19,362 nucleotides of DNA from Fibrobacter sp. UBA1765 (GCA_002314675.1 DCGZ01000057.1:1-19362), one strand, 5' to 3'. Numbered from the stretch's first letter, positions 6,716 through 15,233 are shown. The notes: generated by a model not told the origin, from the sequence alone. Made by a program: numbers and translations.

Positions 6716-9700
6716 TTATCTTATCGAGATTCTCTTGACCAGGCTGTTTGAGCCCTTGCGGACTCTCACGATGTAATTGCCTGTTGCCAGGGATTCTAAG
6801 CTAACTGTGCCACTTACACTGCGGAATGCCTTGAGCGGGCGACCCTGCATATCAAAGACATCCACCTGTACATTGCTTGCGCCATGAATAGCGAGCTGTC
6901 TTCCGGAGAGCGTGATAGACATAAGCTTTTGTGGAGCAGTCCATGCAACAACCGGAGTTTCAGAGCTAGAGGATTCGATATCTTCGGAGCTGGAACTGCT
7001 GGATTCAGGTTCGCTGGAACTTGATTCCGGTTCACTGCTGCTAGATTCCGGTTCGACAGAGCTGGAAGATTCTGCTACGCTAGAACTGCTCGGTTCTTCG
7101 GAACTGCTAGAAGATTCCGCCTCGCTAGAGGAGCTTGCTTCACTGCTGCTGGATTCTTCAATGCTTGAAGAGCTTGCGATTTCACTCGAGCTGGACTCAG
7201 CTTCGCTTGAGCTAGATTCAGCTTCAACAGAGCTGGAAGATTCTGTTTCGCTTGAGCTGCTTGCCACTTCAGAAGAACTAGAGGTTTCGCTGCTGGAACT
7301 GAGTTCTTCGCTACTGCTGGAGATTTCAGAACTGCTGGAAGCTACAGAGCTAGAACTAGATTCGCTTGAAGAGCTTTCCACTACTTCAATGGAGCTGCTG
7401 GATTCTGCTTCATCACTGGAACTAGATTCAGGTTCACTGCTGCTAGATTCCGGTTCGACAGAGCTGGAAGATTCTGTTTCGCTTGAGCTGCTCGGTTCTT
7501 CGGAACTGCTAGAAGATTCTGCTACGCTGGAAGAACTTGCTTCACTGCTGCTGGATTCTTCAATGCTTGAAGAGCTTGCGATTTCACTCGAGCTGGACTC
7601 AGCTTCACTTGAGCTTGATTCCGCTTCAACAGAGCTGGAAGATTCTGTTTCGCTTGAGCTGCTTGCCACTTCAGAAGAACTAGAGGTTTCGCTACTGGAA
7701 CTAAGTTCTTCGCTACTGCTGGAGATTTCAGAACTGCTGGAAGCTACAGAGCTAGAACTAGAGGTTTCGCTGCTGGAACTTTCAACCACTTCAATGGAAC
7801 TGCTGGATTCTGCTTCTTCACTGGAGCTTGATTCAGGCTCGCTGCTGCTGGATTCTGGCTCAGGAGCTGCAGTCACCTTAATAATTCCAGAAACCGTCAT
7901 ATCAGAATCGACACCAATTACAGTAATAACATACTTATAATCGTGTGTACTTAGTGTTGAATCAACTACACCGCTAATCGTGTAGGTATTGCTCTTTTCA
8001 TCAAGTACCGCGCCAAGGCCCTTCGGAAGGCTGTCAACGCTTACGCTCTTGATGTTTGCATAGCTGAACACGATCGGTTCGATTGCATTGCCTGCTACGA
8101 TTTCCTGGTTGAGGCTTGCTTCCGATGCCACAGCAAATACAGGCGCGACTGGAGCATGGGCTACCTTGATTACGCCCTTAATATCCAAATCACCAGACTC
8201 GCTGCCAACCGTAACCACATATTCATATTCATGGTCCGTGAGTGTTGAATCAACAACACCACCGATTGTATAAGTCTTGGCATCCTGATCAACTGCTGCA
8301 CTCAAGCCTTTCGGCAATCCGGCAATCTTGATATTGGTGATGTTTTCATAGTGGAACACAATCGGCGTTATCGCCTGACCAGCAACAATTTCCTGGTTTA
8401 CAATTTCTTCTGAAGCAGGCGTGAAAGTTGCAACAAGCGGAGCACGGGTCACCTTGATGGTTCCCTTAACTTCGGTATTTTCATCAACGCCGGTCACCTT
8501 GATTACATAAGTATAATCATGAGTACCAAGAGCTGCATCTACCGTACCACTGATCGTATAAGTCTTAGCAGCAGTATCCAGCAAAGCGCTCAAGCCCTTT
8601 GGCAAGCTATCAACACTAATGCTCTTAACATTTGCATAGCTAAACACAATCGGTTCAATTGCCTGGCCAGCAACAACGTTTTGAGTTGTATTTTCTGCGG
8701 CAGGCGTAAACACGGTAGCAACTGGCGTATATGTTTCACGAACAATCTTCATGCCATCGCAAGCCAGGTCATCTATGTACAGGCTATTTGCAGAAGCCGT
8801 ACCCTTCACTTCCCACTGAAGCTTCACGATATTGGAAACGTTCAAGGTAAATGTTTTTCCCCAACCAGGCTCCTGACCCAAAGACAATACAGGAACAGTG
8901 GCTGTCTGCCAAGAAGAAGAACCGTCTACCGCAAACTTATGGTAATTATATTCCGAAAGAGCGCCTTCTTCATCACCCTTTGTAACAGTCTTTAGGTTAT
9001 GACCAGCCCCCTTATACTTATAGGTAATAGTCTTGCAGCCGGCCATGCCATTATTAACATCCAGACCAAGCGTTACATACGGGTCGTACTTGTTGCCGCC
9101 CTGGCTCAACAAAATACCCTTCAAGCCTGCCATATACTTAGAGCCATTGTCTGCTGCATATACAACATCATAGCCTGTAGCGTTCTTCACATTCTGAATA
9201 GAAGAAGCACCATTGTCGCCAATATCGGTAAAGGCAAACCAGGTATCCTTGTGGCCTGTGTAGGCAATGCTATCGCCATCTTCAAAGTCGTCAATCAAAT
9301 TAGCTTCGGTCAAGGCCACAGAAGAACTGCTTGCCACTTCCAAACTAGAAGAACTGGAATTCGGCTTCACGACAGGGTCGCCGCACTTGGAGTAAGAAGA
9401 CGGGTTAGAAGCCAAATAGCCCTTGACCAGTGTGCCAGAAGTGGTGAGCGAGTTCGTAGAAGAAGAGTTAAAAGCAGCAGTATATTCTGGCACCATAGAA
9501 GCAGACCAGTTTGCCCAAGATAGCTGGCGCTGGTCCATCCAGGTTTGCCATTCATTATTGATTGATGTGTAATCTCCATTACCACCACCGTCAGAGGTTC
9601 CTGTACCCCATTCAGTAACGAATACGGAATAGCCAGCTTTTATAGCACGGTCAGCATTGTCGCCTTCCGAGTTTGTCTTATGACTTGCTGCATAGTAATG

Positions 9701-11473
9701 GAAGGTATATGCCACATTATTATCAGCAATCGGATTTCTTGTAGCTTCGTAAGGATACTGGTCAAAATACGGATTTCCAACAACAATCAAATTGTCAGAA
9801 TTTTTACTGCGAATAACACTAACAATATCCTTAGCATAATCATGCAGAGTATTATTCCAATAAGACACCGCAGCACCAGATCCCCATTCTCCCTTAGGTT
9901 CATTGTAGATTTCGAAAATCACATTATCGTAAGCGCCATACTTTTCTGCCATGTAGGCAAAAAAGTCCTGAGGGCCATTCGTTCTACCCTTCTGATTTTC
10001 TGCAGTATGGGAATGCCAGTCAATAATGACATAAATATCATTTTTTATGGCCGCAGAAACAACAACATCAACCAAATCTCGCTGAGCAGAAGCGCTATTC
10101 ATATAGCCACCTGCACAATCTCCACTCCAGCAATTTTCTTCAGTACCAACAGGAATACGAATAATTTCAATATTCATATCCTGAACCATTTTGCTAATGG
10201 CACTTTCAGTGTAGAATGCTGTACCTTTTGAATCAACGCTCCAGTATAAGCTCATGCCCTTTACCTGAACTTCGGCACCAGGCGTTACACCCCTACAGGA
10301 ACCATAAATACGTCCATGATTATCGGCATTCTTACCAGCCATCAACTGGCCATACTGGCTCACAGGACCTACGCGGGTCGGCTTGATAGCCAAGTTGGAA
10401 CCGGAACCAATATTTATAGAACTAGAACTGATGCCTCCTTGCCACTGATTCCAATTACTAGAAGAACTGGAACTCCAGGAATTATTAGAACTGGAGCTTG
10501 TTGTTCCACCATTACTACCACCGCTCAAGGCAATGGGGTTGTTCTTTGCGAATGTGTAGAAATCATTGCCCGGGTCCTTAAGGGTAAGGCCAATAACGCC
10601 ATCAGAAATACGGGCATTCAAGACGCTTGTACTCAACCATTCGCCATAGTTGTTTTCGGCACCGCCGCCAACGCCGTAACCGTCGTCTGCAATAATCTTT
10701 TTGCCACCCATGTAGGAGCTAGCTTGCGCCCAGGTGAGCATATTATTATTGTCGTTTCGAATTCGTTCCTGGTTACCCTGGGTACGTCCACCGGAATTGA
10801 AAAGGTAATCCACCTTGCTCTTGTCAAAGTTGTCGTACCAGGATTTAAGGCCTTCGTTCAACCATGGAGAAATGTCAACGCCAATTTTTGCATTAGGCAA
10901 AATTCCCTTGATGGCAGCAACGATGTCGTTAAAATATTTACCGGCAAGTTCTGCATCGGGAATGCCACCACCTTTTTGACTGAACCTGTCTTCACGAGCA
11001 TCTCCAGAAACGGAATACTGGAAAAAGTCAGGTTCAATAAGCCAAACGGAAGGTTCGTTCGTGCCATAATCACTTGCAACGCCTCTTGCAAGATCCTTAT
11101 AACGGCCTATAATTTCGTCCCAATGGTTTCGAATCAGGTCTGCACCATCGGTACAATGGTTAGGAGTACCCACATCACAGTCGGAGCGGCCATAATGCTT
11201 GTCCCATTCGGCAATGATGTAAGCGTAAAAAACAGGGGTCAAGCCCTTTTCCTTACACTTCCTGAGCATTGCACCTTCCCAATAGGTATTGTAAATGTCT
11301 CTGGAACCATCACCAGCATACATTGCAATATGGGAAAGACCAGTAAAGTCCGATAGCTTTTGAGCGCCATCCCACATTACGCCGTAATTAAAAGAGCTTT
11401 CGCTAAAGGCAGCCATGGCCGGCACGGCCAAAAGCGAAAGGCCTGCTAAAACCTTGCCTAAGATTTTTTTCAT
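6716..11473 (-). CDS. Giant secreted multidomain GH5 cellulase-type enzyme (1585 aa)
   Basis: Signal peptide at 1-21 (cleavage near AMA/AF). Residues ~22-320 form an unrecognised domain with alternating strands and helices. A Ser/Asn/Trp linker (~324-353) follows. Residues ~385-690 are a GH5 endoglucanase-type catalytic domain, subfamily 2-like: IIRIP at 437-441, DWHSH at 485-489, acid/base E525 in EIYNEP, HYY at 592-594, and nucleophile E621 in VFVTEWG. After a short Ser linker, ~725-912 resemble CBM11 (LIDDFEDG start; LYIDDLACDG end). Three Ig-like repeats occupy ~915-1202. About 300 residues of SSSS tetrads with 2-4-residue spacers follow (~1204-1504), then an ~80-residue C-terminal domain (VDVFDMQGRPL to YIVRV) shared with the next cellulase and resembling type IX secretion tails. 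The start has GAGGAGGA five bases upstream. Likely role: extracellular beta-glucan/cellulose hydrolysis. Confidence 0.92.
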   Translation of the reverse strand: MKKILGKVLAGLSLLAVPAMAAFSESSFNYGVMWDGAQKLSDFTGLSHIAMYAGDGSRDIYNTYWEGAMLRKCKEKGLTPVFYAYIIAEWDKHYGRSDCDVGTPNHCTDGADLIRNHWDEIIGRYKDLARGVASDYGTNEPSVWLIEPDFFQYSVSGDAREDRFSQKGGGIPDAELAGKYFNDIVAAIKGILPNAKIGVDISPWLNEGLKSWYDNFDKSKVDYLFNSGGRTQGNQERIRNDNNNMLTWAQASSYMGGKKIIADDGYGVGGGAENNYGEWLSTSVLNARISDGVIGLTLKDPGNDFYTFAKNNPIALSGGSNGGTTSSSSNNSWSSSSSSNWNQWQGGISSSSINIGSGSNLAIKPTRVGPVSQYGQLMAGKNADNHGRIYGSCRGVTPGAEVQVKGMSLYWSVDSKGTAFYTESAISKMVQDMNIEIIRIPVGTEENCWSGDCAGGYMNSASAQRDLVDVVVSAAIKNDIYVIIDWHSHTAENQKGRTNGPQDFFAYMAEKYGAYDNVIFEIYNEPKGEWGSGAAVSYWNNTLHDYAKDIVSVIRSKNSDNLIVVGNPYFDQYPYEATRNPIADNNVAYTFHYYAASHKTNSEGDNADRAIKAGYSVFVTEWGTGTSDGGGNGDYTSINNEWQTWMDQRQLSWANWSASMVPEYTAAFNSSSTNSLTTSGTLVKGYLASNPSSYSKCGDPVVKPNSSSSSLEVASSSSVALTEANLIDDFEDGDSIAYTGHKDTWFAFTDIGDNGASSIQNVKNATGYDVVYAADNGSKYMAGLKGILLSQGGNKYDPYVTLGLDVNNGMAGCKTITYKYKGAGHNLKTVTKGDEEGALSEYNYHKFAVDGSSSWQTATVPVLSLGQEPGWGKTFTLNVSNIVKLQWEVKGTASANSLYIDDLACDGMKIVRETYTPVATVFTPAAENTTQNVVAGQAIEPIVFSYANVKSISVDSLPKGLSALLDTAAKTYTISGTVDAALGTHDYTYVIKVTGVDENTEVKGTIKVTRAPLVATFTPASEEIVNQEIVAGQAITPIVFHYENITNIKIAGLPKGLSAAVDQDAKTYTIGGVVDSTLTDHEYEYVVTVGSESGDLDIKGVIKVAHAPVAPVFAVASEASLNQEIVAGNAIEPIVFSYANIKSVSVDSLPKGLGAVLDEKSNTYTISGVVDSTLSTHDYKYVITVIGVDSDMTVSGIIKVTAAPEPESSSSEPESSSSEEAESSSSIEVVESSSSETSSSSSVASSSSEISSSSEELSSSSETSSSSEVASSSSETESSSSVEAESSSSEAESSSSEIASSSSIEESSSSEASSSSVAESSSSSEEPSSSSETESSSSVEPESSSSEPESSSSDEAESSSSIEVVESSSSESSSSSVASSSSEISSSSEELSSSSETSSSSEVASSSSETESSSSVEAESSSSEAESSSSEIASSSSIEESSSSEASSSSEAESSSSSEEPSSSSVAESSSSVEPESSSSEPESSSSEPESSSSSSEDIESSSSETPVVAWTAPQKLMSITLSGRQLAIHGASNVQVDVFDMQGRPLKAFRSVSGTVSLESLATGNYIVRVRKGSNSLVKRISIR
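6962..7864 (-). repeat. Serine-tetrad linker with a 402-bp in-frame tandem duplication
   Basis: Codons for SSSS alternate with short acidic spacers (EAE, EPE, EVA, IEE), mostly with a seven-codon period. On top of this lies a long-period duplication: bases 7029-7430 and 7431-7835 match at an offset of 402 bases (134 codons), becoming 405 near one end after a one-codon change. A third partial unit begins after 7835. Both copies keep the same order of spacers, with scattered synonymous differences. Confidence 0.9.
7868..8731 (-). repeat. Three tandem Ig-like repeats encoded in the GH5 protein
   Basis: Three units of about 92-97 residues share the blocks VAGQAIEPIVFSYAN, SLPKGLSA, KTYTISG and HDYTYVI. 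They resemble putative Ig or cadherin-like modules that space domains in extracellular enzymes. Units 1 and 3 are closest in their mid-sections (SVDSLPKGL). Confidence 0.85.
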
Positions 11474-11507
11474 TCTTCCTCCTCAAAAGGAAATAAAACA
11501 CACAGCA

Positions 11508-11537
11508 TAAATATATGATTTACAGATTTATAATCAA
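11508..11537 (-). promoter_or_regulatory. Candidate promoter and shared element upstream of the 1585-aa GH5 gene
   Basis: On the minus strand TTGATT, a 16-base spacer and TATATT lie at 11510-11537. Overlapping this, 11508-11526 carries TCTGTAAATCATATATTTA, which is 16/19 identical to a sequence in a similar position upstream of the other GH5 gene. The -10 hexamer is 36 bases before the start codon. Confidence 0.5.
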
Positions 11538-11742
11538 TACTTTTTTATAGATATATGCTCAAAATTTTCAAAAAGTAAACTAAGCCAAACTCTCTAAAAA
11601 TTCCTTTACTTTGGAGCCTGCTTTCGCTATGCGAAAGCCCAAGCTCTTGCGCTATAAGTTTTTGTACCAAAAACTTTTCGGAGAGCTTCGCGCAAACACG
11701 AATCCCTCCCCCTTCGGGGCTTCGATCTTTAGGCCATAAAGC
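11538..11742. other. Structured intergenic stretch between the two GH5 genes; no credible gene
   Basis: The gap between the two GH5 genes is 329 bases in total. Besides the terminator on its right and the promoter on its left it holds compact hairpins: GCTTTCGC-TAT-GCGAAAGC at 11620-11638 and AAGTTTTTG-TAC-CAAAAACTT at 11656-11676, the second enclosed by AAGCTCT/AGAGCTT (11641-11647 with 11682-11688). A 76-codon minus-strand frame crosses it but starts inside the terminator stem and has no family resemblance. Role unknown: an intergenic repeat element, a processed RNA or decayed sequence. Confidence 0.6.
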
Positions 11743-11772
11743 AAAAAATCGTCGGATTGCTCCGACGATTTT
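11743..11772 (-). terminator. Intrinsic terminator of the 1051-residue GH5 gene
   Basis: Perfect 12-bp stem AAAATCGTCGGA/TCCGACGATTTT with a four-base loop. On the minus strand it ends in T6 (A run at 11743-11748). It lies 30 bases past the stop at 11803. Confidence 0.9.
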
Positions 11773-11802
11773 CATTTCTTCCTAGGGAAACTAAGTCAAG
11801 GA

Positions 11803-14800
11803 TTACTTCAATGTAATGCGACGTGTAAAGCCCTGGGAGCCAGAACGTACGCGAACAATGTAGCTACCTGTAGGCATTGCTTCGAGGCTTACGGAACCCT
11901 GAACGCTACGGAATGTACGGAGCGGACGGCCCTGCAAGTCGAATACATCTACGTCAACTGTTGCACCAGAAATCTGGAGAGTCTTGTGAGAAACGCTCAT
12001 AGAGACATTCTTCATGAATGCACCAGAAATTGCAGTCGGAGAAATTGTCGGCTTGGCAGAGCTTGAGGAACCAGGCTTTACTGCAGAAGAGCTAGAAGAA
12101 GCAGGAACAATCTTCAAGCCATCGCACTTAAAGTTATCTACATAGAGGTAGTCTGGGCTAGCTTCGCCCTTGACTTCCCAGTGGAATGCAGAGACCTGAG
12201 CCTTATTCAAGGTAACGGTCTTGCCCCAGCCAGCAGCCTGCTTCAAATCGCTCCATGCGATGTCAGCAGTTGTCCATGTGGTAGAAGCAGGAACTTCTGT
12301 AAAGTGACGGTTGTATTCTGTTACAGCGCCCTTGCCATCACCAGCAAGGATTGCCTTGAAGTTGTGGGCAGAACCGATGTAGTCGTAAGAAATTGTCTTG
12401 CAGCTAGAAAGATCGTAAGCCTTATCTTCGGTCTTGAGGTTCAAACCAAGAGCTACATACGGATCGTATTCGTTGCCACCCTGTACAAGCTTGATATCCT
12501 TGAGGCCAACCATGCCATCAGTACCGTTAGTGCCCGGGAACACAACTACATAGCCACCATACTTTGCGTCTTCTTCATTGGAGATTGTGGATTCGCCCTT
12601 GTCGCCTGCGTCATTGTAAGCGAACCAGAAACCACCTGTGTAAGCTTCATTGTTGCCATCTTCGACATCATCAATAAAGCCTGCCGGAATCTCGACACTG
12701 CTAGAAGATGCAGGCTTATCTTGTTCTTCGCTAGAAGAGCTTGCCGGATCCTGCACACTAGAAGAGCTATTAACACTGCTAGAAGAAGCCACGCTAGAGC
12801 TGGACTTTTCAGAAGAGCTAGATACAGCTGCGCTAGAAACCTTCAAGGAAATCGTAACCTTTTGACCATTGACTGTCAAGGTTTCTTCCAAGGTACCATC
12901 CTGCAAGTAGTCTGGAACAGAACCGGAAATGGTTACGGAACCATTTGTAGCCTGCTGAGGAATGTTAAGGAAGTGGAGGTTCCAGGAATCACGGCTATAG
13001 GAAGTAATTCCAGTAATTGTGATAGTCTGGATTGCAGAACCCTTTACAACAGTCTGGTTCAGGTCGCCAGTGACCTTCATGCCAGCGGCTACGCTGGAAG
13101 AAGATGCAACGCTGCTGGAGCTCTTGACAGAAGAGCTTGAAGCAATGCTAGAGGAAGACTTAACGCTGCTAGAGCTTACCGGCTTGCTGGAGCTAGAAGA
13201 AACGGAGCTGGAGGATTTTGCAGAGCTAGAGCTAGACTTTGCAGAGGAGCTGGAGCTTGGTGTTACCACGTTAATGGACATACCATCACACATCACATCG
13301 TCAATGTAAAGGTAGTCATACTTCAAGGTAGTGGTAGCAGCCTTTTCTTCGCCCTTCACTTCCCAAGCCAACTTGTTCACGGTGTTCTTGAATTTTGCAA
13401 GATCAAAGTGAGTTGCGGCTTCAGCAGTACCCCAGTTACCTTGAACCAAGTCAGCCCAGTCGATGGTCACGGTCTTCCATTCACTCTGGTCAATAAAGCT
13501 TGTAGAATGATAGTTGAAATTTTCAACCTTTGTGGACTGAACCTTAAAGTTATGGGCAGCACCCTTGTACTTATAGCTAAAGGTCTTGCAAGAAGTCAAA
13601 TCGAAAGCGGATTCATCCTTGTTGATGTTAAGACCCAAAGCAATATAAGGAGCATATTCATTTTCGCCCTTTACAAGTTTGATGCCTGTAGCTGCAAGCA
13701 TCCCCTTGGTGCTGTTGCTGTTATCGGTAGGAACAACCACAGACCAACCTTCTTCACCATCTTCAACAATAGTCTTGTTGGAAATGGAAGACTGGCCCTT
13801 ATCGCCCTTATCGGTATAGGCATACCAGACACCACCTGTAAAGGCATACTTGTCAAGGTCTTCAAAATCATCAAACATGTTGGTCTTGCCGCCAGAAACG
13901 ACTCCGCCAACGCTAGAAGAAGATGCAGCGGAAGAAGAAGAATTTACAGCACCAGAACGCCACGGAGCCTTTGTAGCCCAGCTCTGGAGCTGATCGTAAA
14001 CATACTTACCAGATTCAGAATAACCGCTGTAGCTCCAGTTCTGTGGATTTGTGTAAGAAGACTGGTTTGCAAAAATGGATGCGCTTTCATCCTTGCTATG
14101 AACAGACCAGTTGCACCAGGAAATCTTCTTCTGGTCAAGGAAGCTCATCCAAGCATCCGAGCTAGACTTATTATAGCCACCATTACCACTAGCATCCACA
14201 GTACCCCATTCCGTTACAAAAACAGTGAGGCCAGCCTGGATTGCATTATTGATTCCGGCTCTATATGTAGGATAACCACTATAAGATCCACCATCCAAAG
14301 AATGAGAACCAGCATAGAAGTGGAAAGTATAGGCTACATTGCTATCCTTAATTGGATTAGAAACAGCTTCACCCGGGCGGATAGAGTATTCACTGTTGCC
14401 AACGATAACCAAGTTGTCGGTACCACCATTCTGGCGGATCACAGGAATAACCTGGTCGGCGTATGTCTTGATGGAACTCCACATGCCTGCGCCCATAGGT
14501 TCATTATAGATTTCAAAAATCACATTGGGGTATTTGCCCCACTTGCTAGCCATAGTCTTGAAGAAGGTCTTTGCATCTTCAGTCTGGGTATGTGCCACAT
14601 GAGAATGGAAGTCGATAATAACATAAATACCGTTATCAATAGCAGCCTGAATGACGGTTTCGTCAACACTCTGCCAGTTGGCCATGGGTCCACCACCCTT
14701 ATCGCCACCAACGCCATGTGGAACACGGATGATTTCAATCTTCCACTTGTCCACCAAGCCCTTAATCACGCTTGCGGTGTAAAATTCCGAGGACCAAACG

Positions 14801-14958
14801 TCCCAGAACATGCTCATGCCCTTCAACTGGACCGGCTGATTGGTCTTTGCGCCATAAAGCATACCATCTTTAGCCTGAAGCTTACCATAGACATCTACTG
14901 GACCTGCGGCCCAAAGAGTCGCTGCCAGCAAAAGGCATAAACCAAAGATTTTCTTCAT
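11803..14958 (-). CDS. Secreted GH5 cellulase-type enzyme with two CBM11-like domains (1051 aa)
   Basis: Signal peptide at 1-18 (LWAAG). Residues ~20-335 are a GH5 catalytic domain (subfamily 2-like): VQLKGMSMFWDVW, IIRVPHG at 76-82, DFHSH at 116-120, acid/base E153 in EIYNEP, HFY at 213-215 and nucleophile E250 in VFVTEWG. After a Ser linker come a CBM11-like domain (~360-565, MFDDFEDL to LYIDDVMCDG), a long SSSS linker, an Ig-like module (~626-708), a second Ser linker, a second CBM11-like domain (~759-952), and a C-terminal domain (~985-1051) almost the same as in the neighbouring GH5 protein. CBM11 family members bind mixed-linkage and beta-1,4-glucans, so the likely substrate is cellulose or beta-glucan outside the cell. 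The start has TAGGAGA well spaced upstream. The two GH5 genes have the same orientation but are separated by a terminator and promoter. Confidence 0.93.
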   Translation of the reverse strand: MKKIFGLCLLLAATLWAAGPVDVYGKLQAKDGMLYGAKTNQPVQLKGMSMFWDVWSSEFYTASVIKGLVDKWKIEIIRVPHGVGGDKGGGPMANWQSVDETVIQAAIDNGIYVIIDFHSHVAHTQTEDAKTFFKTMASKWGKYPNVIFEIYNEPMGAGMWSSIKTYADQVIPVIRQNGGTDNLVIVGNSEYSIRPGEAVSNPIKDSNVAYTFHFYAGSHSLDGGSYSGYPTYRAGINNAIQAGLTVFVTEWGTVDASGNGGYNKSSSDAWMSFLDQKKISWCNWSVHSKDESASIFANQSSYTNPQNWSYSGYSESGKYVYDQLQSWATKAPWRSGAVNSSSSAASSSSVGGVVSGGKTNMFDDFEDLDKYAFTGGVWYAYTDKGDKGQSSISNKTIVEDGEEGWSVVVPTDNSNSTKGMLAATGIKLVKGENEYAPYIALGLNINKDESAFDLTSCKTFSYKYKGAAHNFKVQSTKVENFNYHSTSFIDQSEWKTVTIDWADLVQGNWGTAEAATHFDLAKFKNTVNKLAWEVKGEEKAATTTLKYDYLYIDDVMCDGMSINVVTPSSSSSAKSSSSSAKSSSSVSSSSSKPVSSSSVKSSSSIASSSSVKSSSSVASSSSVAAGMKVTGDLNQTVVKGSAIQTITITGITSYSRDSWNLHFLNIPQQATNGSVTISGSVPDYLQDGTLEETLTVNGQKVTISLKVSSAAVSSSSEKSSSSVASSSSVNSSSSVQDPASSSSEEQDKPASSSSVEIPAGFIDDVEDGNNEAYTGGFWFAYNDAGDKGESTISNEEDAKYGGYVVVFPGTNGTDGMVGLKDIKLVQGGNEYDPYVALGLNLKTEDKAYDLSSCKTISYDYIGSAHNFKAILAGDGKGAVTEYNRHFTEVPASTTWTTADIAWSDLKQAAGWGKTVTLNKAQVSAFHWEVKGEASPDYLYVDNFKCDGLKIVPASSSSSAVKPGSSSSAKPTISPTAISGAFMKNVSMSVSHKTLQISGATVDVDVFDLQGRPLRTFRSVQGSVSLEAMPTGSYIVRVRSGSQGFTRRITLK

Positions 14959-14987
14959 ATATGTCTCCTAATATATGTTCTCTAATT

Positions 14988-15006
14988 TAAATTTATTGTT
15001 TACAGA
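14988..15006 (-). promoter_or_regulatory. Element shared with the neighbouring GH5 gene
   Basis: Minus-strand TCTGTAAACAATAAATTTA matches 16 of 19 bases of the element at 11508-11526 and lies 29 bases before the start codon, against 34 in the other gene. It may be a common promoter or activator site. A good -35/-10 pair is not evident here. Confidence 0.45.
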
Positions 15007-15042
15007 CAATTTCGCACCATTTTTTATTGTCAAAACAATAAA
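14992..15042. repeat. Large two-part inverted repeat upstream of the 1051-aa GH5 gene
   Basis: TTTATTGTTT at 14992-15001 matches AAACAATAAA at 15033-15042 perfectly, and GACAAT at 15005-15010 matches ATTGTC at 15026-15031. The arms have 3- and 1-base bulges and a 15-base centre. Its near end is 33 bases before the start codon, so it could be a leader hairpin or paired regulator sites. A direct repeat TGTCAAAA recurs at 15028-15035 and 15054-15061. Confidence 0.7.
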
Positions 15043-15184
15043 ATTGTACTAACTGTCAAAAACCAGAATCGGCAAAATTCTTCAATCTAAAAAATAGAAC
15101 CGAAAAACCAATATTTCTAGCAAAAACTGGTTTACAATTCAGTTTATGTTCCCATAGTGTTCCCTAAGGTTTCTACAGCATAAC

Positions 15185-15210
15185 AAAAAGCCCCGCTTTT
15201 TTAGCGGGGC
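15185..15210 (-). terminator. Intrinsic terminator of the FadL-like gene
   Basis: Perfect 8-bp stem GCCCCGCT/AGCGGGGC with a five-base loop, followed on the minus strand by T5 (A run at 15185-15189). It begins 24 bases past the stop at 15234. Confidence 0.92.
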
Positions 15211-15233
15211 ATTCTGCAAGATTTATCTAAACC

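Noticed and set aside
6985..7864. Regular short repeats that could suggest a CRISPR array
   Set aside because: The units are about 21 bases, in frame, encode SSSS plus acidic spacers, and have no unique spacers; this is a protein linker.
6912..7940. A 342-codon open frame on the plus strand, rich in Leu, Glu, Ser and Asp
   Set aside because: It is the antisense of the serine-tetrad linker: repetitive serine codons read backwards give no stops. No ribosome site or family resemblance.
10316..11356. A 346-codon plus-strand frame opposite the unknown domain of the large GH5 gene
   Set aside because: The minus-strand frame has signal peptide, ribosome site and recognisable domains; the opposite frame has none of these.
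11545..11775. A 76-codon minus-strand frame between the GH5 genes
   Set aside because: Its start codon lies at the edge of the terminator hairpin and its sequence is made of hairpin repeats.
13408..14940. A 510-codon plus-strand frame opposite the second GH5 gene
   Set aside because: It mirrors the GH5 and CBM11 coding sequence and has no recognisable domain or start context.
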